Shown: positions 27,087 through 36,165 of the stretch, piece after piece
Layout: the number at the start of each line of letters is the position of its first letter
Position numbering within the stretch: position 1 is the stretch's first letter
NCBI RefSeq assembly: GCF_000384195.1
Contig: NZ_KB913034.1
Location: forward strand, 1,940,973 to 2,004,972
Source: Allobaculum stercoricanis DSM 13633
Lineage (GTDB): Bacteria; Bacillota_I; Bacilli_A; Erysipelotrichales; Erysipelotrichaceae
Length of the DNA stretch: 64,000 nucleotides
Reading direction: 5' to 3'
Position numbers and translations under genes: made by a program
The notes under the pieces: generated by a model
What the model was told of the DNA's origin: nothing
Seen by the model: only the letters and a program-made list of their open reading frames with translations
Databases searched by the model: none

Positions 27087-30000
27087 TTAATCCTTTCTAA
27101 ATAATGGGTCATTTAAAACTTCAATCACTTTATTGAATAGTTCCCAATAATGTTTCTTTTTCTCAAAATTGATAACAATCGCCCCATTTTTGAGGGTCAT
27201 ATTGACTTGGCGGCTGACAGCTGACATCGCTTCAAACAGTTTTAAACCATCCGCTTTGCGCGACCAATCCACAGTCATGCGAATTTCAATGCGATTGTCT
27301 TTTTCTTCTACTGATTCAACACTGTCTTGACTCGCAAATAAATCAATTCTTCTGCTGTTGAATAATTGTTGAACTTCTTTAGGAATTCGTCCAAAGATAT
27401 CCGCGGTTCTCTTTTCATATTGGCGCAATTGTTCTTCGCTATGAATATCACGAATGGCTTGATATAAAGCCAGTTTATCCCCATCGCTCGATGTAAATGG
27501 TACTGGGACATAACCTTCCATTTGAATATTGGTCTGTTTAATTTCCGGAACTTCTTTTTCTTTTGCCTCTTCGCGAATATTGACTTCCATATTGGCCATT
27601 TGGGCTAGTTTTTTCTTTCGTGCGACGGCTTGAGAAAGTAAATCTAAGTACATGTCTAATCCGACAGAATCGATAAATCCAGCTTGTTTTGGACCTAACA
27701 TATCCCCAGCACCACGAATGGTTAAATCGCGCATCGCAATTTTATAGCCCGATCCAAGCTGGGTGAATTCTTTAATCGATTTTAAACGCTTGCTCGCTTG
27801 TTCATTCAATTGTTTTTGTGGCGTAACCATCAAGTAACAATAAGCCAGTTTTTCTCGTCGACCAACACGACCCCGAATTTGGTAGAGCTGCGATAAGCCA
27901 AAGCGATCGGCATTTTCGATAATAATCGTATTCGCATTGGCAATATCTAATCCCGTTTCAATGATCGTCGTACAAACGAGAATTTGGAATTTTCCTTGCG
28001 CAAAATCAATGAGGATATTTTCGATTTCTTCCCGCGACATTTTGCCATGGGCGACGCCGATTTGCGCATCAGGGAAATCTTTAGCCAGGTCATTTGCCAC
28101 TCTAAAAATATCTTGAACCCGGTTATGCAAGTAGAACACTTGGCCATCACGTGCTAATTCACGAGAAATAATTTCTTTAATGACTGGGCCTTTTTGTTCC
28201 ATGATGTAGGTTTGCACCGGATGACGATGGGCAGGCGCCGTTTTTAATTGGGAAATCGAGCGGACCCCGATTAAAGACATTTGCAATGTTCTTGGAATTG
28301 GCGTTGCCGAAAGAGAAAGAACATCAATCGTGTTTTTCATCTCTTTAATTTTTTCTTTGTGACTGACTCCAAAGCGTTGTTCTTCGTCGATAATCAATAA
28401 ACCTAAATCTTTATATTGTATCGATTTTGAGAACAGACGATGCGTTCCGACCACAATATCGATTTGGCCTTCTTTTAATCGCTTAATGATCTCGCGCATT
28501 TCTTTATCACTGACAAAACGATTGACTAAGGCAATTTGCGCCCCCGTTTGTTCAAAACGGCGCTGTAACGTTCTAAAGTGTTGCAAAGATAAAATAGTCG
28601 TTGGGCAAAGGAAAGCCACTTGTTTTCCGGCACAAATTGCTTTAAATGCGCAACGCATCGCTACTTCGGTTTTACCATACCCAACATCCCCGATTAACAA
28701 GTGATCCATCGGTTTTGCTAATTCCATTTCTGCTTTAATTTCCGCCGTTGCTGAAATTTGGTCTGGCGTCGATTCGAATTCAAACGCTTCGTCAAATTCC
28801 CGCTCTAAAACATCATCTTTAGGAAAGGCAAAGCCGATATCTTCAGTACGTGTCGCATACAGTTCCACAAGTCTTCCGGCAATTTCTTCGACTTTCGTGT
28901 TGACTTTCTTTTTCGTCTTTTCCCATTCGCCACTTCCTAGTTTGGACAGTTTCGTCCCCGCCCCTTCTTTGGATACGTATTTGCGAATGAGCTGGAATTG
29001 GGATAAAGGCACAAATAAATCATCTCCACCCCGATAGGCAACGTGAAGATAGTCTTTTTTCACACCTTTGATTTCTTTTGTTTCAACGCCTAAATACTGA
29101 CCAATTCCATATTGGGCATGAACGATATAATCCCCAACTTCTAATTCGAGAATGTCATTTAACGCCGTGGATTGGGAGAACGTCTTTTGATATGGCACTT
29201 TTCGGTTTTGATGTCTAAAGATTTCTTGTCTTGTATACACCGTCATGCCATCGACGCTAAATCCCTGATAGAAAATCGGATCAGTTGTATTTAAATGCAA
29301 AATATCGCAATTGTCTTTTAAAATTGCTAAATCTTCTTTTTCTAAGGCAAAATATACGTTTTCTTTTTTCGCTTCTTCAACAACCCATTCTCGATAATTA
29401 ATCCCTGGTGCATCCACCATACGAATGCCACTTTCAATTGGATGATCAAAAGGTAAAAATACCGAGATTTTAAATGGATTCCGTTTTTTATCGATCGTAT
29501 AAAGATCATGAAACATCGTATAACGCGCTAAAGCTTGGAAGTCTTGAACTTCTTCTTGCATATACGTCGCATTATCTAAAACAACTTTTTTGGCATTTTC
29601 TTCCACATCTTCTGCGGGGGAATAAATAACCTTTGCCCCTTCGACATAATCATGAATATTCGATGTTTCAACAAATGTGTAATAACGATACAGTTTTGAT
29701 TGCGTATCAAATGCTTCAATGGCTCTTAAATCTGATTCAATCGCATCTTGTAAAAATTCCGCTCCATCCGGATTTGTCTTTTTGAGTTGTTTTTCTAATT
29801 GTTCTGGCACAATTGTTTGAAGTTGTTCGATTTGTTGATCACTAAATAAAACTTCCGTGGCCGGAATTAAAACGACTTCATCAATTGAACGAATCGTACG
29901 TTGGGTGTCGGGATTAAAAAAACGGATCGATTCGATTTCTGTATCAAAAAATTCGATACGAATTGGATCGGGATAGTTAATGGAGAATACATCCAAAATG

Positions 30001-30518
30001 CCCCCACGTGATGCATAGGAGCAAGGCATTTCCGCATAATTCACTTTGGCATAGCCAATGCGGTTCAGTTTTTCTGACAATTCTTTACGCGAAACATCCC
30101 TGCCGACTTTCAGTTGAATGCAACTTTGATCGAAGAAATCCACATCCGGTAAAAAGCGCATATAGGCGGCAACATTCGTCACAATGATCTTCGAAAAGTC
30201 TTGGCGCATTTGATATAAAGCAGAAAGCTGATTGATTTTTTCTTCTGGACTCGCTGCAATTGCCGAAATACGCAAAGATTCATCCATCGTAAAACACAGC
30301 ACTTCTTGTTGCAGTAAAGCTAGGCGGGTGTAGAGCTGTTGCGCTTCGTATTTATTTTTCTTGACGACAATTCGTGTTTGATGGTCTTGTTGGAATGCCG
30401 CTGCAAGTAATAACGCTTCTTCCATCATCGACAAATTTCCTAATTGTCCATCCTCTTTGAGCAATTCTAAAGTCGCCGGATTATGCTCTAAAGATTTCAA
30501 TATGAGATTCTCTGACAT
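27087..30518 (-). CDS. mfd: transcription-repair coupling factor
   Basis: Mfd displaces RNA polymerase stalled at lesions and recruits UvrA. The 1143-residue length is typical. Visible domains in order are the UvrB-like N-terminal region (1-330, with the [11 protein letters not shown] motif near 170), the RNA polymerase interaction/CarD domain (about 455-530, [16 protein letters not shown]), and the SF2 translocase (about 580-930) with [13 protein letters not shown] (Walker A), [10 protein letters not shown] (motif II), [10 protein letters not shown] (motif III) and QIRGRVGR (motif VI). The TRCF C-terminal domain completes it (about 985-1100). A ribosome binding site (AGGAGG) precedes the ATG. 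Confidence 0.97.
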   Translation of the reverse strand: MSENLILKSLEHNPATLELLKEDGQLGNLSMMEEALLLAAAFQQDHQTRIVVKKNKYEAQQLYTRLALLQQEVLCFTMDESLRISAIAASPEEKINQLSALYQMRQDFSKIIVTNVAAYMRFLPDVDFFDQSCIQLKVGRDVSRKELSEKLNRIGYAKVNYAEMPCSYASRGGILDVFSINYPDPIRIEFFDTEIESIRFFNPDTQRTIRSIDEVVLIPATEVLFSDQQIEQLQTIVPEQLEKQLKKTNPDGAEFLQDAIESDLRAIEAFDTQSKLYRYYTFVETSNIHDYVEGAKVIYSPAEDVEENAKKVVLDNATYMQEEVQDFQALARYTMFHDLYTIDKKRNPFKISVFLPFDHPIESGIRMVDAPGINYREWVVEEAKKENVYFALEKEDLAILKDNCDILHLNTTDPIFYQGFSVDGMTVYTRQEIFRHQNRKVPYQKTFSQSTALNDILELEVGDYIVHAQYGIGQYLGVETKEIKGVKKDYLHVAYRGGDDLFVPLSQFQLIRKYVSKEGAGTKLSKLGSGEWEKTKKKVNTKVEEIAGRLVELYATRTEDIGFAFPKDDVLEREFDEAFEFESTPDQISATAEIKAEMELAKPMDHLLIGDVGYGKTEVAMRCAFKAICAGKQVAFLCPTTILSLQHFRTLQRRFEQTGAQIALVNRFVSDKEMREIIKRLKEGQIDIVVGTHRLFSKSIQYKDLGLLIIDEEQRFGVSHKEKIKEMKNTIDVLSLSATPIPRTLQMSLIGVRSISQLKTAPAHRHPVQTYIMEQKGPVIKEIISRELARDGQVFYLHNRVQDIFRVANDLAKDFPDAQIGVAHGKMSREEIENILIDFAQGKFQILVCTTIIETGLDIANANTIIIENADRFGLSQLYQIRGRVGRREKLAYCYLMVTPQKQLNEQASKRLKSIKEFTQLGSGYKIAMRDLTIRGAGDMLGPKQAGFIDSVGLDMYLDLLSQAVARKKKLAQMANMEVNIREEAKEKEVPEIKQTNIQMEGYVPVPFTSSDGDKLALYQAIRDIHSEEQLRQYEKRTADIFGRIPKEVQQLFNSRRIDLFASQDSVESVEEKDNRIEIRMTVDWSRKADGLKLFEAMSAVSRQVNMTLKNGAIVINFEKKKHYWELFNKVIEVLNDPLFRKD

Positions 30519-30545
30519 ATATGAACCTCCTTTCTTTATCCTTTA

Positions 30546-30563
30546 AGATTCAAGCTTGAATCT
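30546..30563. repeat. perfect 18-base palindrome between pth and mfd
   Basis: AGATTCAAGCTTGAATCT overlaps the pth stop codon. It has no loop and no T-run, so it is not an ordinary terminator. It could be an operator or a cruciform processing site in the pth-mfd transcript. Confidence 0.6.
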
Positions 30564-31233
30564 ATTCATTTGTGTTTTTATTCCCTTCAACACGGTAAAT
30601 TTCATCTTTGCCGTTGTTAGGGTAAAGATCTTTTGTATTTTCTTTTTCTTCTTTTTTCACTTTTGGTTTTTTCGGTTTAACGTTATAACGGTTCATCGCT
30701 TTAGGAAAACCTTGTTTAATTGCTAAAATTGCAGCATTAGCAGCTTGTTCAACCGAATGATTTAAATCCTCTAATTCATCGGGACGGAAACGCGTTAAAA
30801 CGTAATCGATAATATTAATTTGTGGATTTCTGCCAATTCCTACGCGAATCCGATCGAATTCTTCGCCCATCGCACAAGCAATTACGCTTTTTACCCCATT
30901 ATGACCACCAGCAGATCCTTTTGTTTTTAAACGAATCGATCCTACTGGTGTATCTAAATCGTCATAGATGACTAAAATGTCTTCACGGCTGATCTTAAAA
31001 AAGTCCATGCATGCACGAACGGAAAAACCAGAATTATTCATATATGTTTCTGGTTTTAATAAAATGACATCTTCATTGCCAATTTTTGTTTTGACATAAG
31101 ATCCTTCAAATTTCTTTTTATTGATGGATACATTTAATTTTTCACTAATGGCATCCATAACCATAAATCCCGCATTATGGCGAGTTCCTTCATATTTCAC
31201 ACCTGGGTTTCCCAGTCCTACAATCAGTTTCAT
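30562..31233 (-). CDS. pth: peptidyl-tRNA hydrolase
   Basis: Pth recycles tRNA from prematurely released peptidyl-tRNA. The core (1-186) has the N-terminal LIVGLGNPGVKYEGTRHNAGF (catalytic His20 in TRHNAG), the LLKPETYMNNSG segment (about 60-71) and VIYDDLDTPVGSIRLKTKGSAGGHNG (about 88-113, catalytic Asp). A charged Lys/Glu/Pro-rich extension (about 187-223) goes beyond the usual 185-195 residues. It lies directly upstream of mfd, as in Bacillus. The 5' leader contains a 9-pair hairpin (about 31274-31297). Confidence 0.95.
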   Translation of the reverse strand: MKLIVGLGNPGVKYEGTRHNAGFMVMDAISEKLNVSINKKKFEGSYVKTKIGNEDVILLKPETYMNNSGFSVRACMDFFKISREDILVIYDDLDTPVGSIRLKTKGSAGGHNGVKSVIACAMGEEFDRIRVGIGRNPQINIIDYVLTRFRPDELEDLNHSVEQAANAAILAIKQGFPKAMNRYNVKPKKPKVKKEEKENTKDLYPNNGKDEIYRVEGNKNTNE

Positions 31234-31443
31234 AATTGTCCTTCCTTATTTTTTTGTTTTCGACAAACCGCAAAAGACTTCAATTATCTTGAAGTCTAGT
31301 AAACGATTTTATTTTTAGATAGTGGATTTGTTGAAACAACAAATCGAATTGTTTTTGCTCATACAACTCTCATAAGAATACAAGATTTTTTTCTTTTCTA
31401 AAGCCTAAATCTTATCCCTATGATATGAAATTTCAAAAATCCT

Positions 31444-31471
31444 AAAAAAAAGGGCGATTAGCCCTTTTTTT
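31444..31471 (-). terminator. terminator after khpB
   Basis: AAAGGGC-TAATC-GCCCTTT with T-runs on the minus strand, starting at the khpB stop. It ends the rpmH-rnpA-yidC-khpB group. Confidence 0.92.
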
Positions 31472-32105
31472 ATTCTTGAGTTGTTGGTGTATACAGGATA
31501 TGGAGCTGTCTTGCAGCACCTTCTCCTTCAGAACGAGTAGAAATGCCTTTCATTTCGCTTAAAGCAGCGTGAATCGCTTTTCTTTCGTCAGCTGGCATTG
31601 GTTCAAGAACAGCATCAACTTTGGTGCGTCGAACGTCTTTAGCCACACGTACAGCCATGCGTACGATTTTTTCATAACGATCTTCTTTATATCCGTTCAC
31701 ATCGATCAATAAGCGAACATGTTTTTTGAATACACTACTTGCTGCAGTGCGCACTAAACGGTTGAAGTCTTGAAGTGTACGTCCTTGACGACCGATCAAA
31801 ACTGCATTGGCATTTGTATCGACTTTAACACGATAGAAATACTCGTTATTATCTAGTTCCATTGCAACTTCAACTTTGCCATCCATTTGGGCATTGTCAA
31901 AATAAGTCTGCACGTAGTCGTGGATAAATGCTTTTACATCAACTGGAGCCCAGGCTTCAATCGTCACAGTACGGCCGATGCCTAAAAAGCCAGCTTTTTC
32001 TTCGACAATGTTATAGGTGAGCTGTTCAACGTCAACACCTTTTGCAGATGTTGCAGATGCGATAGCTTCTTCTAGAGTTTTTCCAGAAAAACGATCAAAT
32101 TCCAT
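31470..32105 (-). CDS. khpB: RNA-binding protein KhpB (Jag/EloR)
   Basis: This 211-residue protein has three domains: Jag_N (about 1-50, MEFDRFSGKTLEEAI with the GFLGIG motif), a KH domain with VLIGRQGRTLQDFNRLVR (about 120-137) and R3H (about 180-205, DERKAIHAAL ... EGEGAARQLHI). It binds RNA and controls cell elongation in pneumococcus. The ATG at 32105 is chosen because an AGGAGA ribosome binding site lies just upstream; the frame stays open earlier without start signals. Its place behind yidC is the standard one. Confidence 0.94.
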   Translation of the reverse strand: MEFDRFSGKTLEEAIASATSAKGVDVEQLTYNIVEEKAGFLGIGRTVTIEAWAPVDVKAFIHDYVQTYFDNAQMDGKVEVAMELDNNEYFYRVKVDTNANAVLIGRQGRTLQDFNRLVRTAASSVFKKHVRLLIDVNGYKEDRYEKIVRMAVRVAKDVRRTKVDAVLEPMPADERKAIHAALSEMKGISTRSEGEGAARQLHILYTPTTQE

Positions 32106-32167
32106 AAGATCTCCTGTTATGAATTTTACTGCTTTAAAATTCATTTCAACCGTTTCTATACGGTTTA

Positions 32168-33217
32168 TTACTTTTTACGATGTTTTAAAATACCTTCAGA
32201 ACGTTTCTGTTTTTCTTCTTCTTCACGTTTTGCTTTCTGTTTTTCAGATAAGAAGTGAGATAAGACGCTTGTGAAGGCACGAATAATAGATGAAACTAAC
32301 CAATAGAAAGACATCGCCATTGGCCAAGATAAGTACATGATTGCGATTAATCCAGTCGTCATGTACATTGTCATGTTCATGGTGCTTGTCATTGAGTTAG
32401 TTGTTTCTTGTTTTTTATAAGCTTGTTTATTTTTACGAGCTGAGTATTTGTTTAACCACTTTGGAATCTGTAATTGAATTAAGGACATCAAAATCATTAA
32501 GACATATACAGCGATTGGCGCAATTTGCATTGCTTTGAATCCATCCAATGGTGTACGCGCTAAAGACATACCCATGAATGTTCCATATACAGTTGTTGCA
32601 GCACGCATTGTTGCATAGAACATACCCATCATGATTGGTAACTGAATAAACATCACTAAGATGCTACCAAATGGGTGAATGTCGTTATCTGTATAAAGTT
32701 TTTGTGTTTCCTGAGCCATGAGCATTTTAGAACGCTCATCGTTTTTCCCTTTATATTTTTCCTGAATGCGAGTCATCTCAGGTTGAAGTTCCTGCATTCT
32801 TTGTTGGGAAATCTGGGATTTAAATGTTAATAAGAAAATCAACAGCTGAATCAGTAAAGTCGCAAGAATAATTCCCCATCCAGCATCTGTGAAGGATGCA
32901 AAGAAGTTAATTAATTGCGCAATTGGCCAAATGATTAATCCATCGAACCAACCTTTTTGCCAACTTTCACCCCAACTTGTTGGTTGGATAGTGATTGTCT
33001 CTTCTTTTGAATTTTCTAATTCTTCTTTGAGCTGCTGATCTGAAATTTCAGAAATGTTGACTTGATCTTTGTTAAGAGTTACCTCTTCTAAAGCGATAAC
33101 CTGATCGACTTTTGTCTTACCATCTTGTCCACGTGGATTCGAACAAGCAGCAAGACCTACTGCAACAAGCAGACACAGAAGAAGGACGCGAAATTTTTCA
33201 AACAGATTATTTTTCAT
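32168..33217 (-). CDS. yidC: membrane protein insertase YidC (lipoprotein form)
   Basis: This insertase places proteins in the cytoplasmic membrane, with or without SecYEG. The 349-residue Gram-positive form has a lipoprotein signal ending in LAAC (Cys25), an extracellular stretch, then the 60KD_IMP insertase core (about 90-320) with five membrane segments and the QMGxFYATMRAA-like region in the middle. The C-terminus is a long basic tail rich in Lys, Arg and Glu, typical of YidC2-like proteins that bind ribosomes. The start at 33217 has a GGAGGAA ribosome binding site. It overlaps rnpA by 11 bases. Confidence 0.94.
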   Translation of the reverse strand: MKNNLFEKFRVLLLCLLVAVGLAACSNPRGQDGKTKVDQVIALEEVTLNKDQVNISEISDQQLKEELENSKEETITIQPTSWGESWQKGWFDGLIIWPIAQLINFFASFTDAGWGIILATLLIQLLIFLLTFKSQISQQRMQELQPEMTRIQEKYKGKNDERSKMLMAQETQKLYTDNDIHPFGSILVMFIQLPIMMGMFYATMRAATTVYGTFMGMSLARTPLDGFKAMQIAPIAVYVLMILMSLIQLQIPKWLNKYSARKNKQAYKKQETTNSMTSTMNMTMYMTTGLIAIMYLSWPMAMSFYWLVSSIIRAFTSVLSHFLSEKQKAKREEEEKQKRSEGILKHRKK

Positions 33218-33560
33218 GTGCTCTTCCTCCATTTTTTTGCACAGCCCGGTCGTGCAACCGGGATAACAATTCACTCCGTTGTTCGTAATCCATCTTTTTA
33301 AATGCCGGACGGACAATCACAATAGAGTCAAAAGTCTCATCAAAAGTATACACGGAATCAATTAGAGCACGAACTTGTCTTTTCGTTCTGTTGCGAATGA
33401 CCGCATTTCCTATTTTTTTTCCTACACTAATTCCGACCCGTGCTTTGTCTTCAGCTCGTTTTGCGGTATAGAGAACAAACGCTGCATTGGCTTGCGAGTG
33501 TTTCTTGGAAATGATGGAGGAAAACTCCGTGTTTTTAAGAATTCTCTGATTCTTTTTCAT
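33207..33560 (-). CDS. rnpA: ribonuclease P protein component
   Basis: This is the protein subunit of RNase P, which removes tRNA 5' leaders. The 117-residue protein has the signature region VGKKIGNAVIRNRTKRQVRAL (about 46-66, RNR motif), and the conserved N-terminal MKKNQRILKNTEFSSII. It is preceded by rpmH and an intervening hairpin, and overlaps yidC. Confidence 0.95.
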   Translation of the reverse strand: MKKNQRILKNTEFSSIISKKHSQANAAFVLYTAKRAEDKARVGISVGKKIGNAVIRNRTKRQVRALIDSVYTFDETFDSIVIVRPAFKKMDYEQRSELLSRLHDRAVQKNGGRAHEK

Positions 33561-33573
33561 AAGGCAAGACAGA

Positions 33574-33600
33574 GAAAAAAATCACCTTTGCAGGTGATTT
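33574..33600 (-). terminator. attenuator-like hairpin between rpmH and rnpA
   Basis: AAATCACC-TGCAAA-GGTGATTT is followed by a T-run on the minus strand, immediately after the rpmH stop. As rnpA has no other clear promoter, this probably trims readthrough rather than ending the transcript completely. Confidence 0.8.
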
Positions 33601-33735
33601 CTAAGCGGATAAAACCTTTCTGCCTCTAGCTCTTCTTCTTGCAAGTACTTTACGTCCGCCTTTAGTTGCCATACGAGCGCGGAAACCATGAGTTCTTTGG
33701 TGTTTAACTTTACTTGGTTGATATGTACGTTTCAT
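33601..33735 (-). CDS. rpmH: 50S ribosomal protein L34
   Basis: This 44-residue, highly basic protein translates as [20 protein letters not shown] and onward to KVLSA, matching L34 along its whole length. It is the first gene left of the origin, as in most bacteria, and reads away from dnaA. A strong promoter lies about 65 bases upstream and an AAAGGA ribosome binding site precedes the ATG. Confidence 0.98.
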   Translation of the reverse strand: MKRTYQPSKVKHQRTHGFRARMATKGGRKVLARRRARGRKVLSA

Positions 33736-33800
33736 TGTTTCTCAATCCTTTCTCTATATAAGTATATAAAATACTTCTTTTCTTCCTAGTTGCGAAAGTC

Positions 33801-33830
33801 ACTATACCATTTCAAAAACAAGACTGTCAA
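33801..33830 (-). promoter_or_regulatory. rpmH promoter
   Basis: On the minus strand there is TTGACA (33830-33825), an 18-base spacer and TATAGT (33806-33801). These are the same elements as the rRNA promoter, fitting high-level expression. Confidence 0.88.
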
Positions 33831-34257
33831 CGATTAAAACGGTTGGAATTGCGATCAAAAAGTGTAAAAAAACGCTTATTTATCCATTATTTAGAAATAA
33901 ATGGTGGAAACTGACAATTGTAGCTCATGAATGTGATTCAATTTAGCTCATTCTTGCTTATAAAATGCTCTTTTTTCAAGTCTATATATTCCATTTTCTT
34001 CTCTTATTATTCCATTGTATTTCCATCAAATCTACATAAAAAAGCAGATCAAAGCGCATTTTCAAATATCACGAGCATTCGCAAATTCTCGCTTTGATCA
34101 TCCCTGATCTTTTAGATGGAGACTGATTCACTCTTTTTGTATTTTTCTTTCCTTATATTGTTGTAGATTTTCTTTTCGCTTTTCTCCCTTTCGTTTTTTA
34201 CATCTTGTTTAATGCGTTCCTTTTCTCTTTTTATATTCAAATGCTATTCATTTTGAG

Positions 34258-34600
34258 TTTTCCCCATTGTTTACACAGACCCTTGCATTTATCCCCAAAT
34301 AATCCCCAATGAATGGAGAATTCAAAAAACGAACAATTTTAAACAAGAATTTTCCCCAGCTAAATTGGGGAAAACTCAGTGATTTATTCACATTATCCAC
34401 ATACTTTCCCCATTAATTGCAATGTTTTTGTTTCGTTTTTTCTCCCCAATGGGGAAAAGTGGAAAACTCTTAAAAAATGTGTATCTATCGCTAATTCTAA
34501 TAAATATTAATGGGGAAAACGCGATTTATAGTATGGGGACTTCACAAAAATTGCAGAGTTTTCCCCATTGGGGTAAAGTTTGTATTTTCACTTTTCCCCA
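34258..34600. repeat. array of TTTTCCCCA / TGGGGAAAA 9-mers at oriC
   Basis: Exact copies lie at 34258-34266, 34350-34358, 34559-34567 and 34592-34600 (plus strand) and at 34366-34374, 34450-34458 and 34511-34519 (minus strand). One-mismatch copies are at 34404-34412, 34440-34448 and 34569-34577. Some are paired as palindromes (CCCCAATGGGG at 34444-34454, CCCCATTGGGG at 34563-34573). The 9-mer differs from the DnaA box TTATCCACA at two positions. It covers the dnaA upstream region, so autoregulation is likely. Confidence 0.85.
34393..34401 (+). promoter_or_regulatory. perfect DnaA box
   Basis: TTATCCACA, the consensus high-affinity DnaA-binding 9-mer, is the only exact copy I see in the rpmH-dnaA gap. 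Confidence 0.9.
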
Positions 34601-34680
34601 TTGGTTTTCCTCCATATTCCACACTATTTTTCAAAACAAAAATCTTGTATATTGGAAACTACACGAAAGGATTGCGATTT

Positions 34681-36030
34681 ATGGACTCATCTTTGAAATC
34701 AAATTGGATACAAACATTAGATCTCATTAACAAAAGCGGACATTTTGATAGTGGGACAATGACATGGATAAAAAAGACATCTCTTTTCAAAATTGAAAAC
34801 CAGGTTGCTTATATCTCTTGTCAAAACATTGTTGCCATTAATCTAATTCGTGAAAATCTACAATTATTTGAAGCCACACTTTCCGAAATGGTCGGATCGA
34901 ATGTGAGTATTGAATTAATTACCGAAAAAGAAATGGCTCAAATGATGCCTGATGAATCGCTGAAACAAAAAGCGATTCAATTAATTTCCCGTGGCTTTGA
35001 TCCGGGATTAACTTTTGACTCTTTTGTTCGCGGACCAAGTAACCAAGAAGCTTTAGCAGCTTGTCAAATGGCTTGTCTTCCGAAAAACAAAGGCATGTTT
35101 AATCCGCTCATGTTATACGGAAATTCTGGCTTAGGTAAAACACATATCCTCAATGCCTTAGGGAATGCATTAGCCCAAACACAACCCAACGCAAAAGTGA
35201 TTTACATTTATGCTGGGGATTTAGTGAGCTTATTGCTCGATGCTATGCGCACGAAATCTAAAGAAGGAAATGCGGTAGAAAAGATTAAAGAAACCCTTTT
35301 GGATTGCGACTATTTTTTAGTCGATGACATTCAAAACTTACGTTCAGATAGCTGCCAAGAAGTCTTCTTCACGCTCTATAACGAACTGATTCGTCAAAAA
35401 AAGCAGATTATCTTAACTTCCGATACCCATCCTTCGGAGATTTCAAGCTTAACGAAGCGATTAATCAGCCGTTTTTCTTCAGGATTAATCGTCAATATCT
35501 CTAAACCAGGCGCAGAACATGCGAAACGAATTTTAATGAAGAAAATCGAAGGACATGAAGATGTTATCGACATTGATGATGATGTATTAGATTTTCTCGC
35601 TCGTGGCTATAGCGATGATGTTCGTGCCTTAGAAGGAGCATTAAATCGTCTGATTTTCAATGCAACATTATTTAATCCACCTACAATCTCCATGTCCTTT
35701 GCCCTTGGTGTTTTAAAAGATGAACCGATTATTAGTGAACCGGAACAACTCAACGCAAAATCGATTAAAAAAGCAGTAATTCGCTATTATGGTTTATCCT
35801 ATGCCGATTTAGAAGGTAAAAGTAGACAGAAGAAAATCTCACAAGCACGGCAAATCTGTATTTATCTGATGCGAGATATGTTACAACTTCCTTATGCAGA
35901 GATCGGATCTCAATTGGGAAATCGTGATCATACCACCATTTCTTCAAGTTTTTCCCGCGCCAAGAAGATGATTCAAAAAGAATCGACTTGGAAAGACGCT
36001 GTTGACGAGATAAAACGGAAGATCACATAA
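34681..36030 (+). CDS. dnaA: chromosomal replication initiator protein DnaA
   Basis: DnaA binds oriC and opens it. The 449-residue protein has domain I (about 1-85), a short linker, the AAA+ domain III (about 110-330) with LMLYGNSGLGKTHIL (Walker A) and YFLVDDIQ (Walker B), and DNA-binding domain IV (about 345-449) with the signature LGNRDHTTISSSF. The DHTT bases-reading residues are kept, while the following VLHA of most DnaA proteins is ISSS here. The ATG at 34681 has AAAGGA nine bases upstream; an upstream in-frame ATG lies inside the origin repeats and is rejected. Confidence 0.97.
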   Translation: MDSSLKSNWIQTLDLINKSGHFDSGTMTWIKKTSLFKIENQVAYISCQNIVAINLIRENLQLFEATLSEMVGSNVSIELITEKEMAQMMPDESLKQKAIQLISRGFDPGLTFDSFVRGPSNQEALAACQMACLPKNKGMFNPLMLYGNSGLGKTHILNALGNALAQTQPNAKVIYIYAGDLVSLLLDAMRTKSKEGNAVEKIKETLLDCDYFLVDDIQNLRSDSCQEVFFTLYNELIRQKKQIILTSDTHPSEISSLTKRLISRFSSGLIVNISKPGAEHAKRILMKKIEGHEDVIDIDDDVLDFLARGYSDDVRALEGALNRLIFNATLFNPPTISMSFALGVLKDEPIISEPEQLNAKSIKKAVIRYYGLSYADLEGKSRQKKISQARQICIYLMRDMLQLPYAEIGSQLGNRDHTTISSSFSRAKKMIQKESTWKDAVDEIKRKIT

Positions 36031-36121
36031 ATACCACATTAAATCCACACTCATTTTTAGGGTGTTTTTGCTTTAGGTATCGCTTGTTTTCAAGCTATAT
36101 CCCCAGTTTCCCCACCCTTAT

Positions 36122-36130
36122 TGTTATAAT
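36122..36130 (+). promoter_or_regulatory. extended -10 promoter of dnaN
   Basis: TGTTATAAT in the dnaA-dnaN gap, 36 bases before the dnaN ATG. It lies just after two CCCCA words (ATATCCCCA, GTTTCCCCA at 36097-36114) that resemble the origin 9-mer, so DnaA may regulate dnaN too. Confidence 0.65.
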
Positions 36131-36165
36131 CTTTAACTTTTATATAGAAGGGAGAGTTAAATTTT

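Larger units (their letters stand above)
33840..34680. other. putative replication origin oriC (rpmH-dnaA intergenic region)
   Basis: An 840-base gene-free, AT-rich stretch lies between divergent rpmH and dnaA, the usual oriC place in Firmicutes, and gene orientation switches here. The left and middle parts (about 33840-34255) are very AT-rich with long pyrimidine runs and could hold the DNA-unwinding element. The right part (34258-34600) holds a perfect DnaA box, a near-match (TTATCCCCA, 34289-34297) and an array of TTTTCCCCA 9-mers. The frame upstream of the dnaA start runs through this array and is not thought to be coding. A second cluster of CCCCA words lies before dnaN (36097-36114). 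Confidence 0.85.

Noticed and set aside
34510..34680. Longer dnaA start at the ATG near 34510
   Set aside because: The added 57 residues are encoded by the origin repeat array, do not resemble DnaA domain I, and lack a ribosome binding site; ATG 34681 has one.
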